Origin: Patiria pectinifera
Lineage: Eukaryota > Echinodermata > Asteroidea > Valvatida > Asterinidae
Assembly: GCA_029964075.1 (NCBI GenBank)
Contig: CM057140.1
Location: forward strand, 9,318,643 to 9,382,642
Direction of reading: 5' to 3'
DNA length: 64,000 bases
Part shown: piece by piece, positions 1 through 11,728 of the stretch
How the letters are laid out: every line of letters begins with the position of its first letter
How positions within the stretch are numbered: position 1 is the stretch's first letter
Translations under genes and position numbers: made by a program
Notes under the pieces: model-generated
The model's input: only the letters and a program-made list of their open reading frames with translations
Database searches by the model: none
Told to the model about the DNA's origin: nothing

Positions 1-51
1 TAGCGCCCCTTGAACAAAAGACATTGACAAATTGGGGAACTGCCAACATAG

Positions 52-124
52 GGGTGGAAAGCTCAGTTGGTAGAGCACTGGAACAGTAATCCGGAGGTCG
101 CAGGTTCAAACCCCGCTCCAGTCA
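52..124 (+). repeat. tRNA-derived SINE head or tRNA-like pseudogene
   Basis: The segment folds as a tRNA-like cloverleaf: D arm GCTC/GAGC at 61-76, anticodon stem CTGGA/TCCGG at 78-94, T arm GCAGG/CCCGC at 100-116, and an acceptor of 7 bp with one mismatch. The B box GGTTCAAACCC at 102-112 matches the pol III consensus. The anticodon loop ACAGTAA has C instead of the universal U at position 33, and the acceptor and T stems each contain a mismatch. I therefore read it as a tRNA-derived repeat head and not a working tRNA gene. The nominal anticodon would be AGT (Thr). Confidence 0.6.
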
Positions 125-180
125 ATTTCTTTGTTCGACTTTGAAAATCAGTCCACAACTAGTCTAAGTCACAAGTGACA

Positions 181-220
181 GTCGGTCATTCGGTCATTCA
201 GTCAGTCAGTCAATCAGTGA
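181..220. repeat. CAGT/CATT simple repeat
   Basis: Short tandem runs of GTCGGTCATT and GTCA repeated with variation, directly after the tRNA-like head and so possibly its tail. Confidence 0.55.
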
Positions 221-357
221 GATAGAGACAAAGAGGAAAAATCTTGTCCACTTGGACTGGCAAAACCATAGCATCTATGATAGAAATATCAAGAAGTTAG
301 TTTCCAAGCATTGTTTTTTTTTGCATTGGAACTCAAAAATAAAGGAAAAAGACAAAC

Positions 358-3300
358 CATGAGAGAGTTGCCTTGGATAACTCTCCCTCCGTTTCCGATG
401 GTTGCTTGTACTGCTCTCGGAATTCTTCCTCCAAGTCTGATCTGGATTTGTTCTGCTGATCCTCCAGCTTAGCCAGTGGCAGGCTGTAATCAATGCCTGT
501 TGCAAAGTTGAATATCTTGCAGGTTAATTATATACACCGCTAGTGTATACATCACTACGCTATCAAATACTATTTTTTTGCTATATGTACATGTGCCTAA
601 TGTCACAGAGTGGCCAAAAAAGAAAACTTAATGTAACAAACATCATTGGATCCATAAATGGCTGTGTTTCGAGTAGCTCACCCAGATCGACTCGTGTAAA
701 GTTAGACGGGTTAGCCACGACAGCCCGGCTAATCGACTGCTCAACCATAGGCCATCACGATCCTCATGTGATGTCCGTATCCGTTGCTGTAACCATTCAC
801 GAAATGCCCTTTTCGGACTGAGTCTAACCATTCCTTCCTCCATGGCCTTACTTTGAGATTTACTGCTTTTCCGTCAATCGCAAAAAGTAACAGTCAGGCC
901 GGAATTAGCGGCCTCTATAGTCACAAAGAGCTTGATAAATGATTATGTTTAGAATTCAAATAAAGTTGATTTTGGGGTCCAATTGATCTTTTCTGCTGTC
1001 CGGCTGCCATATTTGTCCGTTTCTTGGAATGAACAATGCATGCATGTGACGTATTTGCACCAATGACTCTGCTCAACGAGCAGGGTCTGTGATGGCTGAC
1101 CCCCAAGAATGAACCCTGAGAATGACGTCAGAGCTAATCAAACGGCACGGGGCTAACCCGAGTCGACCCGGGTGAGCTAATGGAACGCACCCATTATCAT
1201 TAGGTGTAGCCGTAATTGTACTGATGAAAGGCTTGTGTGGTAAATAGTGTGTTGGAAGCTAAATTGGAAAGGGATGTTCAGTACAGAGTCATTTGGGAAA
1301 TAACAGTGTTTGAAGTAGTGGCATAGACCCTCTTTAGTTTATGCTAAAGAAGGACTTTACGTCAGCAAAAACTGTGAAAAAAATGTAGTGCATAAATCTT
1401 CATTGCACATTCAGGTTTTGATGGCTATCCAACAAAAATTCAATGCCACTTTATAGAAATTTGTTGACTAAGAAATTTGACAACAAATTTACACAGCATT
1501 TTTCTACTTCATACCTTCCTCTTTGAATGCATCGCGAAGCCCTTTTGTTGTTGGGTTGAACAGGGCGTGTATGTGTTTGACCCCACCCACTCCTGCAGCC
1601 CTGAAGAGTACGGTGTACTGGTGGGCTAACAGGTAGAAATAGGGGCAGTGGCCAGACCTCAGGAGGTAGAACACTGAGCGGAGGCTTTCAGACCTGATCA
1701 CATACACAAAAGGGAGGTAAATGTTACTAAGTGTTTTGGAACAGTTTAAAGTTGCTTTCCATATGCTTTTCAACAAATTTGTTTCTCTCTTTGTAAATTT
1801 TCAACTTGTATGTTTTATTCCAACCAAAAGACCTTCTTTTTTAGTTTTTGGGTGTCTGCAACCGTCTGAAAAAAAAAAAATTCTTATTTTGGGCACAAAC
1901 AGATCCGCCTTGTGAGCAGACTGGCTCCCGGTCCACACATTATCGATACTGATTGTGGGTCGGGAACCAGCCTACCCAGCGAGAACGGAATTATCGTCGA
2001 ACTGCAAGTAATTCAAACTTCATAAAGTAACATTTCAATTACTTAACTTCAGCTGATATTTTCGGTCGATATCTCATTCAAAAGTGAATAACTTTTGTAC
2101 TCCTAAGAATATAACAATTTAGAAAAGGAACTTATTTGTTGGGGGATGAAACTCAAAAAATATCCCAGGGTAAGCAACATTTAATAAAACAGCAAACAGA
2201 AAAGTTTTCATAAAAACATTAATTCTTAGACTGAAAAGTTCAAAATGTACATCTTCATTATTCCAGATTTCCTAATTGCAAGATCTTCCGCAGGTACCGA
2301 GAAAAATAATATATTTTTTTCAAATGAAAATGGTTTCAAGAAAGGTGTAATACAAAAATTGTTTGCATTATAACTTACCAACTGGCCATAAGGTCTTTTT
2401 GTATCGATTCATCAAACGCAGCAAATGAGGTACTGAGAAATGACAAGAAAAGTTTTTCATTTTATATGGCAGTCTGATGAATTGCCAACAATTTCTTAGT
2501 GTAACAGATCGATCAAACATGAAGATATAAGAACAAAGCCTCCCGGACAGGGAAATGATGCAAATTTAAAAAAAAAAAGTACTTGTTGGTTGAAATAGAA
2601 AGTTGAAAACTGTAACTTTCCTGAACAATTCAGTATGCTACTTAGTGCCTGTTGGAGCATGCCATGTACCTTGACTTTTCCATGTAGGAAAAACTGTGCA
2701 GAAAAGCAGTCAGGGTGACCATTTTAGTCGAATTTGGGCTAAATTTGACAGAATTTTTTGGGGAAAAAATAAGTTTGAAAGAAAATTTAGCAGAATGATT
2801 TTTTTTAATTAGTTTTGAATAAGCTTCAATTTGAGGTTATCTGACGTGTATTAGTACACAGTCAAGTACTTTAGACCAGTGCAAGCCAGGCTAGACACGT
2901 GCAAATAAAAAAATTTTAAAAAAATATTTTTTTTTAAAATAATATTTGACGATTTTTGTTTTGTTTTGGGAAATTTTGTAACATTTGCATGCGAGGTTAA
3001 GTGTTTATAATGTATTTCTTGTAATAATAGGTGATTTAGCAGATTTTTGTTAAATCTAGCAGATTTTTGTTAAATCTAGCAGATTTTTGAAGTGCATCTA
3101 GCAGAATTTTGTAATGACCTTACAGTCACCCTGAAAGCAGTATTCCTGACCGAATATTGCAAGGTTTGGAAATTTGAGTTGTACGATAAATCAAGTATTG
3201 AACTAAAACAGTAAAGAAAAAAAGTAAATGAAGTTTTTACCCTTAGTTTGAAGCCCTTTATAGCAAGGAACCTTTCTAAATCATCAAAATCCACTAAAAA

Positions 3301-6300
3301 AAATTAATGTGAAACAGGTCCCATGTAAAAATACATTCTTAAATAATCTTATAACATCCTCCCAAAATCTTAGGAATCTGAGAAGACACTGGTTTGGAAA
3401 CAGTTGTGCATTGCCTTTGGTTGATGGAAAGTTAGTCTACTATTCAGTTTATACCGACCTGGTTGCTTTTGATCGTAGCGTGAGTCGGGGATACAGCTTG
3501 ACCCAGGGAAGATGAGGGTGACTCCACATCATGAGGGACTGTTGAAGTCTAGCTTTCCATTTGCTATGCACTGCTGAGACATTCTGTGTGGAATATGATG
3601 AATAAATGGAATGGAATATGATGAATAAATGGAATGGAATATGATGAATAACATTGCGTATAATTAAATTCCAACGAAAACAAAAAAAATTGTTGGAATG
3701 ATTATTTGAAAAGTAGAATATAAAAGTGCACACAACTATGGGCGTTATGCACAAGCACCCCTCACCGGCAAGAAAGGGAGAGTTGGGGGAGACATTCGAA
3801 CGCATCGCAGATGGCGCCCAACGCTCACGCAGAGACGTTGTGGCTTTGTGTACATTCAGAATACAATAAGTCGTGCATACTTCACTCTGTACGTGTGTGA
3901 ACAAGTACGTGCATGTGGTGTGTCCCGTCCACGGGGCTCTCAAAAGCGGTAAAAAAGCGCCCTCTCTTGTTGGTGCACGGAGCCCAATATTTGAAAAATA
4001 ATGGTCCTCAATAAATCAAGCTGTATATTAAATTGTAGGTCTTGATTCCAGTCTTGCATTTGTCTTCTTGAAAACATTTGCTGCAAACATGTTTTCACGA
4101 TGTCCTTGGACCCGATATCCCACAGTAAATTACCATTAATTGGTATAAATTACGTTACAGAGCCAGTCTGATGTTGACAACATTAGCTCGAGAGTCAAGG
4201 GCTTTATCCATTAACTCTTTAGTAATGGTGAGTCAAGAATGGCACAACCAAAAAGTTCAAAATATGAACTGAATTTGCAATCTTCTATCCGCTCCGTTCA
4301 CAAGTACCCCCCTCACCGGCAAAGAAAGTACAGTTGGGGGTGACCAAACGATGCCATCTAGCCTGACTGCAATATTTTGCCGCGAAGTGCGGCGGCCACT
4401 GCATACCCGCATGTACATAGTACAAATCCCCTGGTGTAATTGCATCACACACAAGGAACGGTGGGCAGGTGTCAACCAGCGAAATGTATGTGTCCCGCCC
4501 ATGTCGTTGCTAGGTAAAAGGGCACCCTCTTTTGTTGGCGCACGGAGCCCATAGGCCAATTCCAATGTTATGAAAGGAAATGAAATGTCTGTGACAGAGC
4601 CAATTAACCATCATATTTAATTAATGATTCAGAGAAATGATCCAAAACTCCTAGTGTGTAATCTCCTTGGCCATTGCTAGATGATGGATAAATAAGATTT
4701 CAAAACTACATTTTTAGGTTTAAAAGGCTGGGCTCTTATTTGTAATGGACATTAAATTTTCTTTCATAACACTAAAGAACTGCCCATATCCAGATTATCT
4801 TTAATCTGGAGAAAAAAAAATACTTGCTTACTTCCAACAAGGATAACTTTGACAATAAACCAAATATCTATCTCACAGAAGTAGTACCTCAGATGTTTTG
4901 TGATGTGCTCTTGAGAGGTCCTCACACCTCACAAAGGAGCAAATCCCGCTGGCCTCCTCGGTGGTCTTGAGAGGGTGACTCCAGCTAAAGGGGTGCGGGG
5001 AGGTGAAGCGCACCCTGGATTTGATGCTCCAGTCCAGGGGAAGGAATTCACTGGTCTGCAGAGGAGGAAAAATAGGGCTGAATGTTGAGCAAAATTGATA
5101 CAAATGCTAAAATGCTGGCCAAAAAGTTTATCAAAATGACTGCATTATCGTCACTCCGATATTGGAATATCGCTGATCTAGAACAGCACATTGTTAGGGT
5201 GTTTGTTTCTTGTCCCGCTCACTTGAAATGTTCGCTGGTCCCAGAGGGTCAGTTTCTTTGTACCTATCTCACTATTGTTTTTTAAGGGAGTGACACACTT
5301 TTCCTTGCCCCAAGAATTGGGTGTTTTTTTTAATAATGCAAAAAAATCATATGTGGCAGTGTGACATGTCCAATTTGTCAAATTTGGTGTCCCTTACATT
5401 AAACATTTGCACCACAGAAAAGTTTATGTGGACGCAAAATCACAAGTGTGCAACAGAATGTCACTATATTTGTCACACACAATAAACTGTCTTTGTAAAT
5501 CATTGTTTATTTCAAAGATACTGTACAGAAAGTGAACCACAGAAAACTCACAAGTTTCTCAAGTTTTGCTTCTCCCTCTGTTCCCGTCTCCTCGTCCGGT
5601 CTTTCTGTCTTCCCTGAGCTACTGACGCTCAGCGCTCGCTGGTACTCTGTCGTTGGTGCCTCTTTTCTCTCAGTCCCTTCCGTAAATACAGCCTAGAGAA
5701 AAGGAAACAAAAGATGATTACTGTCTTTGATTAAAGGGAAAATACAACATTTGCAAACATCAAAAAATAAAACTACCAAATCATTTTGAAATACCTTGCT
5801 GGACTGTTAGTGAATGACAGTGTAAAGCATCCTGTAAAATCATGGCACCTGGTATACTGTCATTTTCAAGACAAGTGGTATTTTTGTATCAATTTCCAAT
5901 GCTGATCGGCCGATCAGCGTTGGAAACAACTGGCGTTTTTTTCAAATACTGGCCCCAATTGACCATCGTACTTGTTTGCAATCGATTACAAACCTATGAA
6001 CGGGTACGAGCCAGCTAGACTGGTTCCCTGACCTTACAATTGCCCAATGTATGTAAACTGCTCTGTTTCTTCTTATATGGAGTCAGGGAACCAGACTACA
6101 GGAAAATGATCGTTTTTCTTGGTTTTTATAGCATTTTCGAACCCAAAACCTCAAAAAGTCAGTGTAACTATATTTGCTATATATTTCCAACCCCCCAATT
6201 CCATCCATTTCTGAAAATTACACCAAAAGCAAATGATGTACATGAACATGTATATTCCCTTTAAAATAGTGTTAGTCTATTCTTATCACAAAGTTCTAAA

Positions 6301-9205
6301 ATACCCTTTATTGGCTTGTACATTAGATTGAAATCAGCCAGCTGATCCTGATAAGCTCCGTTTCATTTGAAGTGCTGAAGTGCCATGCAAGTTACCAAGA
6401 GGTTACGATTTGAGCAAGCGAGCTCTGTAGTTTGTGCATGGAATCCACACATTTTTAATTGATAATGTTGCTTGAGCTATTTTATTATTTGAATCTAAAA
6501 AGCCACTAGGAAAACAACTGATTACTTACATGTGACCCTCCAGCACATAACCAGTCACTTGGAATCTGGGATTTTGGACTCATTGGAAAAGATTAAAGCT
6601 TTCCAATGATGTATAGAATATGGGAATCGAACAAAATCTGACAGAGTTATAGTTATTTTCAGTTCCCAATTTTCAGTTCCCAATTTTGTACTAGAACGGC
6701 GAAGCCGCCATGGCTCGCTGTCCAAGGCAGGAAGGGAGGCTGAAGGTAGGGTTGGGGATGGGCATGATGGAAGGGCATCAGGATTCTTGTTGATGTGCCT
6801 AGGTGTAGGGGTCAGTTTTTAAATGCCAACATAAAAAGTCAACAGATTACCTGATAAATACATGTGTATATATAGGTTAGCCGTCACTGGATTATGGGGG
6901 AGTTTTCCATTGTTAGGGTAATTAGGACCCAGTTGTGGATTTTGCAGCCCCAACAGTGTCTTCTGCTCCCCATACTTGTATTACCATGGGAAAACTCTTG
7001 TGTAGTCGCCACAAATGCAGAACAAGAATGGGTATACATGTACATGTAGACACAGCACCATCACCACCTCCCCCAAACCTTACCCCATCCCAAAACCTTA
7101 CCCCATCCCCTATCCGCCCCCTCCCCCTCCCCCACCCAACCCCCTACCCACACCCATTCCATCCTCCCCTAACCATCCCCACCCTATCACCTACACATCC
7201 CAACTCCACCCAAACTCCAATCCCTATCTCCTTCCCGCTCCCCTACCCCAATCCCTACACCCACCTACCCTATCTTCCCCTATCTGTCCTTACCCACCCT
7301 ACACATCCCCACCCTAACCCTTACTCGAATTTCAATATCCCGCCCACCCCATTCCCCCACCCATACATCCCCACCTGACCCCATGCAACCCCTACTCTGA
7401 TCCCTATATACTGCCCCCTTCCCTTATCCAACCCCTACAACCCATCCTTACCAATCCCTACACATCCCCAACCCAACCCCTACTCTGATCCTATATCCCG
7501 CCCCCTGCCCAACCCCCTCCTAACCCAACCCCTACATCCATGCCCATCCTCTCCCTACCTGTCTCCTCCTACCTGTCTCTCCCTACCTGTTCCCACCCCA
7601 CCCCTACAAATCCCCACCCCACCCAAACCCAGTATTCCAACCCCACCCCAACCCACCCCAACCCACCCCGCCCCACCCATCCTAGCTCCCCTACTCATCC
7701 TACTCACACAAACCCTAACTACAACCCCTATCCCCCAACCCACCCCACCCTACCCTCCCCTACCCCATCCCTACTCCAACCCCATAAACTAAAAGATCAA
7801 ACCAGAAGCTCATGCACATCCCCAAAATGCATAGTGTACATGTACATGTTATACCGGTATACACACATGTACATGTTATACCGGTATACACACACGTACA
7901 TGTACATGTAACAATTAAAAACTTTAACATTTCCTTGAATTAAAGTTCCTCAATAAAATCATAAAATTTACTGCAATGATATGAACCTAACTGAAGTTAT
8001 AGGCCTAGAGATGATACATGACAACTGCATTTAATTTTTTTCCCCAAGTTTAACTAGAACCAAAAACTTCAACATTTTTATCTGAACGCGGACGGCCGGA
8101 CGTTCCAGCCAGACGGTATTGTGGGGTGATAGCATTGTGTTCCCATTATCCCTTTTTCTAAAGATTCTCTTCTGAGGTGATGTTTTTCTATTGTGAAAAT
8201 AGTGGGGTGATGTGTCCTGAAAGGAACATCACCCCACAAGGGTGGTATGGTCAGAACGGACGGGCGGACGGACGCCAGGACAGACGGACGGAAATTGGTA
8301 TTACATAGGCTCGCATCTGCTTCACAGCTCGCCAAAAATAGCAATGGTTTCTTTTCAAAAATAGCAAATGTGAGTAGGCAGACAACGCACAGCAGGAATG
8401 TTGCAAGCGTTTTTGACGAGAAACAATTGTTGAGAAACATTTTCATGAAGACAGACAATACGAAAGGAATTTTGTTGTTTAAACTTGTCTATAAAAACTT
8501 AAGGGCCATACAATTAGGGTAGGTCGGGTAACCGGAAGCAGAACCTTTTTTTTTTTGGTCTGGTCAGTCATTGCAAATGTGTTGAAAAAAAAACATGAAA
8601 TTAGGACTAAGGAACATTTTTCTTTCCACAAAAATTCTTTCATTCTTTCCCAAAATGAAATTACCTCGTCTTCCCCAGAGTCCAACGCCCGAAACAGACT
8701 GACTTCACTCCCCCAGCCTACTTCTGCTCTGACTCCGCCCATTCCCTCCTTTTGCCCCATGGAGGGAGGATACTACATTCTTTCCCAAAATGAATTACCA
8801 TACCTCATCTTCCCCAGAGTCCAACGCCCGAAACAGACTGACTTCACTCCCCCTGCCTACTTCTCCTCTGACTCCGCCCATTCCCTCCTTTTGCCCCATG
8901 GAGGGAGAGTCCTCTCCGTATTCGTCTGATCTCCTGTCTCCCCTCTCATCTTCCGCATCATTGTTCTGTGAGGCTCTCCGTCTAGCCGGGGGTGCACCGT
9001 CCTGACCGAAGGGGTTACGCCTCTTGCCTGGACGGTGGTTCGCATCCCCTTCACCGCTTGAGAGTCGGTCTCGCCTCTCGGCTTTCGCTGCTAGCGACCG
9101 AGCGTTCCCGAGGCTGCTGGTTCGTCGTTTCTGGAGACGGACTTTCATGATGTCCGAGGGTTTTTTCCAGGTTGGGGACTGGGTGAGACTGTCCTGGTCT
9201 GCCAT
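358..9205 (-). CDS. DONSON: DONSON (downstream neighbour of SON), 5' seven exons; 3' end outside the window
   Basis: DONSON supports replisome assembly and fork stability in the nucleus. Coding exons on the minus strand, by phase and splice sites, are 9205-8804, 5692-5552, 5055-4888, 3583-3459, 2432-2379, 1693-1515 and 496-358. They join without a frame break to about 402 residues (human is about 566), so the C-terminal third lies off the left edge. Family landmarks I can see are an N-terminal basic KKPSDIMKVRLQKRR, RRNPFGQ in exon 1, PLDWSIKSRVRFTS in exon 3, LQQSLMMWSHPHLPW in exon 4, GHCPYFYLLAHQYTVLFRAA and LFNPTTKGLRDA in exon 6, and GIDYSLPLAKLE in exon 7. The start is the ATG at 9205-9203; a GTG extends the frame five codons upstream but is not needed. 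Exon 2 (acidic, poorly conserved) rests mainly on its sites and matching phase. The donor after exon 4 (gtcggt) is weak. The 3' part of exon 1 is tandemly duplicated. Confidence 0.9.
3590..3650. repeat. 23-bp tandem repeat in DONSON intron
   Basis: The unit GGAATATGATGAATAAATG recurs about 2.6 times, immediately upstream (minus sense) of the exon 4 splice acceptor of DONSON. Nothing else is recognised here. Confidence 0.75.
3751..3988 (+). repeat. Dispersed repeat family R1, copy 1
   Basis: Shares CCCTCACCGGCAA, a GTTGGGG block and the end TTGTTGGTGCACGGAGCCCA with the copies at 4286-4555 and 43094-43517. It is the most diverged of the three. It does not code for anything coherent. Confidence 0.7.
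4286..4555 (+). repeat. Dispersed repeat family R1, copy 2 (uninterrupted)
   Basis: From TATCCGCTCCGTTCACAAGT to GGCGCACGGAGCCCATAGG. It is closely related to 43094-43517 and carries the undisturbed site CTGCAATATTTTGCCGCG that is interrupted by a palindromic element in that copy. Lies in an intron of DONSON. Confidence 0.8.
5731..6264. mobile_element. TTAA-flanked MITE (piggyBac-like), copy 1
   Basis: The element is bounded by TTAA at 5731-5734 and 6261-6264 and has imperfect terminal inverted repeats starting AGGGAA(A/T)ATAC. Internally it has an inverted pair CTGATCGGCCGATCAG near 5902 and a pair GGTTCCCTGAC / GTCAGGGAACC near 6030-6095. The copy at 56481-57101 has the same ends and the same internal palindrome. 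TTAA targets are typical of piggyBac transposons; no transposase is present. Lies in DONSON intron 1. Confidence 0.65.
7055..7790 (+). repeat. Long C-rich, telomere-like degenerate tandem tract
   Basis: About 730 bases almost free of G on the plus strand, made of variants such as CCCCTACCC, CCCTAACC, CCCATCCC and CCCCACCCTA. Any apparent proline-rich reading frames here are by-products of the composition. The minus strand (sense strand for DONSON intron 1) is G-rich with many G runs. Confidence 0.85.
7838..7911. repeat. Tandem palindromic repeat (ACATGTACATGTTATACCGG)
   Basis: Two copies of a unit of about 30 bp containing the self-complementary cores GTACATGTAC and TATACCGGTATA. Confidence 0.75.
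8632..8909 (-). repeat. 139-bp tandem duplication covering the 3' end of DONSON exon 1 and its splice donor
   Basis: The block at about 8771-8909 (end of coding exon 1, donor at 8803) is repeated at about 8632-8770 with few differences. The second copy again encodes MGQKEGMGGVR and SLFRALDSGEDE and again ends in a GT donor (gtaatt, after position 8665), but no acceptor is evident in front of it. Confidence 0.85.
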
Positions 9206-9793
9206 GGTGTCTTGCCTCACTGTTGACTAAATTAATATAAACGGAATTAATATTTGCTTCAACCCTCCTAGTCTTTTGTACTTCAAACCCTTCTGGTTTT
9301 GCCTAAAAATGTTTGCCTGTAGAGTTGGCACTCAAGGTAAATCTTCTGTGGAATATGGATAAGTTAACAATTCAAATACCTGCACAATTCTTGTTGGCAA
9401 TTGTATAGTTACGGGCCCCTCTTTACTTTAGTTTTGGTTGAGTTAGACTTAGAGTCCAAAGTGGTTTTTTTTTTTCATCATTCTGAGTCCAAAGTGGTTT
9501 TTTTTTTTTCATCATTCTAAAATGACTTGTGCAACTAGCTGACTTCTCCTAACAAAATTCTAATTCTAATGAAATGCAATGACAATTGTTGACACTATTT
9601 TTTTTGTAATTTTGAACAGCAGGCGCCCTACCGCGGCCCTAGACCCACTAACTGGGGCGCTAGAACTCCTTTAGTTTGACATTTGGGATGCGGTTTGTCG
9701 TACTATAGCGCGCGCCCCACAATGCATTAATCCTCATTTCGGAGAGTGTCACTTTTCTACTTCTAAAGTTCTAGCAATATCATGTCTAGAATT

Positions 9794-9830
9794 AGAAGGC
9801 TTCTCTCCGTCTGACGGAGAGAAGCCTTCT
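9794..9830. repeat. 37-bp palindrome (18-bp arms, 1-nt centre)
   Basis: Left arm AGAAGGCTTCTCTCCGTC, centre T, right arm its exact reverse complement. It could form a long hairpin or a binding site for a dimeric protein. No T-run follows that would make it a pol III terminator context. Confidence 0.9.
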
Positions 9831-10873
9831 TTCAAAAGTTGCCAAAAGTCACGCAAAATACTTAACAAAAATATCTTTCAAAGCACCTACTGCCTCTCCA
9901 CATGTCAAAGATGAAGTAATGGGGCGATACTCACGATTATGTATTTTGGGTTGAAAATCCGTGAAATTCAATCTGGACAACAAAATTGGCGTCGTGGACA
10001 CTGTAGAGCAAAGAAACCCTTTTCAACTGTGTTTATGACAAATTAAAATGTCTTCTAAAATTGTGGCAAAACATAACTGGTATTTAATACGTGTCTTTCA
10101 TACGCTTCATTCTTACCATAAATTCTCATAAACGAAGTAATTTCAAGAGACACTTATCTAGTGTCAGTGTGTCTACGTCTGACTTTAGTCAAATTTTCCC
10201 GGTTGAACAACCGCCTCTAGAGGGCGCTATGTAGTTTGCACGGCGTGCAGCCATAGACTAGGTTCTTTATGTCCTAGATGCGTGCAGCGCGCTGCTGGCG
10301 CTGCATACAATGAACGTACGTAGGCCTATGGCAGCATCGCGAAATACGGGTCTACGCGAAATTAAATTCAATTGTCATCACATGGAAAAAAATGACTTAA
10401 AACAGACTATGGAGCTTACCAAAAGGGGAGGGGTTTTAAGCCCACGCATCTTGGTTCGCAAAAAAATGGAAATCATGCCGAAAAAAGTACTTGTCTGTTA
10501 CCCCCCCCCCCCGCCAGCTAACACCCCACCCCCTTGAGCCGAATCTGGATCCGCACCTCAATTCTGGTACTCAAAAGGTAACAAAAAAACCCGGAATTAT
10601 TCTTGAACTTGGGGATGCAATAACGGGGGACCTAATATTTCTTTCAATAAAAACGAACCCAAAACCGTCAAGTCAGCTAGAGGCGCGGCCCAATCCAACT
10701 CTGTTGCTGTGCGTATAGGCCTTTAATAGAGCCTACAGTATTTTCCTGAAATTCTCCTCCGATCCAATTTCATTTAGGTCTCTATAATAACCGGACCAAC
10801 GTTCCATCAGACAAAAAGGACGTTTCTGAAAATTCTCTTTCCTCAAAGGACACTTTTTGATTTTCCCAGTGGC

Positions 10874-11199
10874 AGTGGCGTTGCCAAGGGGGACCTGGGG
10901 TGGGGGGGGGGCACCACACACACACAAGTGTGTATTTGCCTGCAATTGGGGACCCCTATTGTCCCTCTTTTGTTTGTACTATAACTTGTTAGGACTGACA
11001 TCCCATATGTTTTGTACACCTCGCTAAATTGACCGCTCGGGAATTGGGGACACTATATTGTTCTCTATTGTTCAACGCCCCTTATTGAATGCAGAGACAA
11101 ACTCACCATACAAATTGCCAGTGCCCCCAGGTTCCCCCCCCCCCAAAAAAAAAAAATCTGAAAAGAAAATTCGCTGAAAAAAATCCTGGCTATGCCACT
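10874..11199. mobile_element. GGCG...CGCC-type inverted-repeat element with poly-G/poly-C flanks, holding repeat family R2 copy 1
   Basis: The left end AGTGGCGTTGCCAAGGGGG followed by a G run mirrors the right end, a C run followed by CCTGGCTATGCCACTT. Between them, 10923-11104 matches 63225-63412 (GTGTGTATTTGCCTGCAAT ... TTGTTCTCTATTGTTCAA). Looks like a non-autonomous element, possibly nested. Confidence 0.5.
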
Positions 11200-11728
11200 T
11201 AACTGCACAGTGAAAACCCCTACCTCAATTTGTAAGGAAACAAAATCAGCTGAGACTGTATAAAGCCCCCTTGACAGAATCTAGATCATCATTTATATGT
11301 GGATAAGGGGGTGCTCTTGTCTGCCAGCGGCCTTGCGCCTGCAACTTTTTCACTTTTACTCTGCATGAAAAGATTGTTGCGGGTATATGGTACGTGACGA
11401 AAGCAGAAAGTTGACCAACAAACTTTAATTCTTCGTGTCCCCGTCCCGGTCCCCGTTTCGGTTCCCCAACCCACCCAATGGATTTAGGCTGCACCGGATA
11501 GAGAACCATAGCGTGCGACCTTTGAGCCCAATATACATAACTTACTTTATAGTCAGAGCTTAAACATTGCACAATATATAGTTTTGCACCCCTGTTTAAC
11601 CATGGACCATTTACAAATATGTCCCTTGTTTACCGATGTAAACGACAAAACACGTCACCAGAGAAGTTGTCTTTCGGTCACATACTATCAGTAAAGCAGC
11701 TTTCGATCCATATTTTGGTCGGGTAAAA

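Larger units (their letters stand above)
9206..11728. other. Divergent intergenic region DONSON / MCT-A
   Basis: No coding region is supported. It must hold the promoters of DONSON (leftward) and MCT-A (rightward); I see no clear TATA or initiator. Contents: a duplicated GAGTCCAAAGTGG-T-run block at 9450-9520, a near-perfect palindrome at 9794-9830, C and G homopolymers, and an inverted-repeat element at 10874-11199. Confidence 0.6.

Noticed and set aside
52..124. Functional tRNA gene (anticodon AGT)
   Set aside because: C at position 33, mismatches in acceptor and T stems, and followed by simple repeats; better explained as a tRNA-derived repeat.
3240..3294. Extra DONSON exon (DFDDLERFLAIKGFKLR on the minus strand)
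   Set aside because: It has AG and GT borders but a length of about 53 nt that breaks the frame. Exons 3583-3459 and 2432-2379 already join in phase and match the family without it.
3449..4565. Open frames over repeat R1 copies
   Set aside because: Only the part at 3459-3583 is a real DONSON exon; the rest is repeat sequence present also in MCT-D intron 1.
6935..7911. Proline-rich proteins on the plus strand
   Set aside because: Products of the C-rich tandem tract in several frames; no splice context, no conserved domain.
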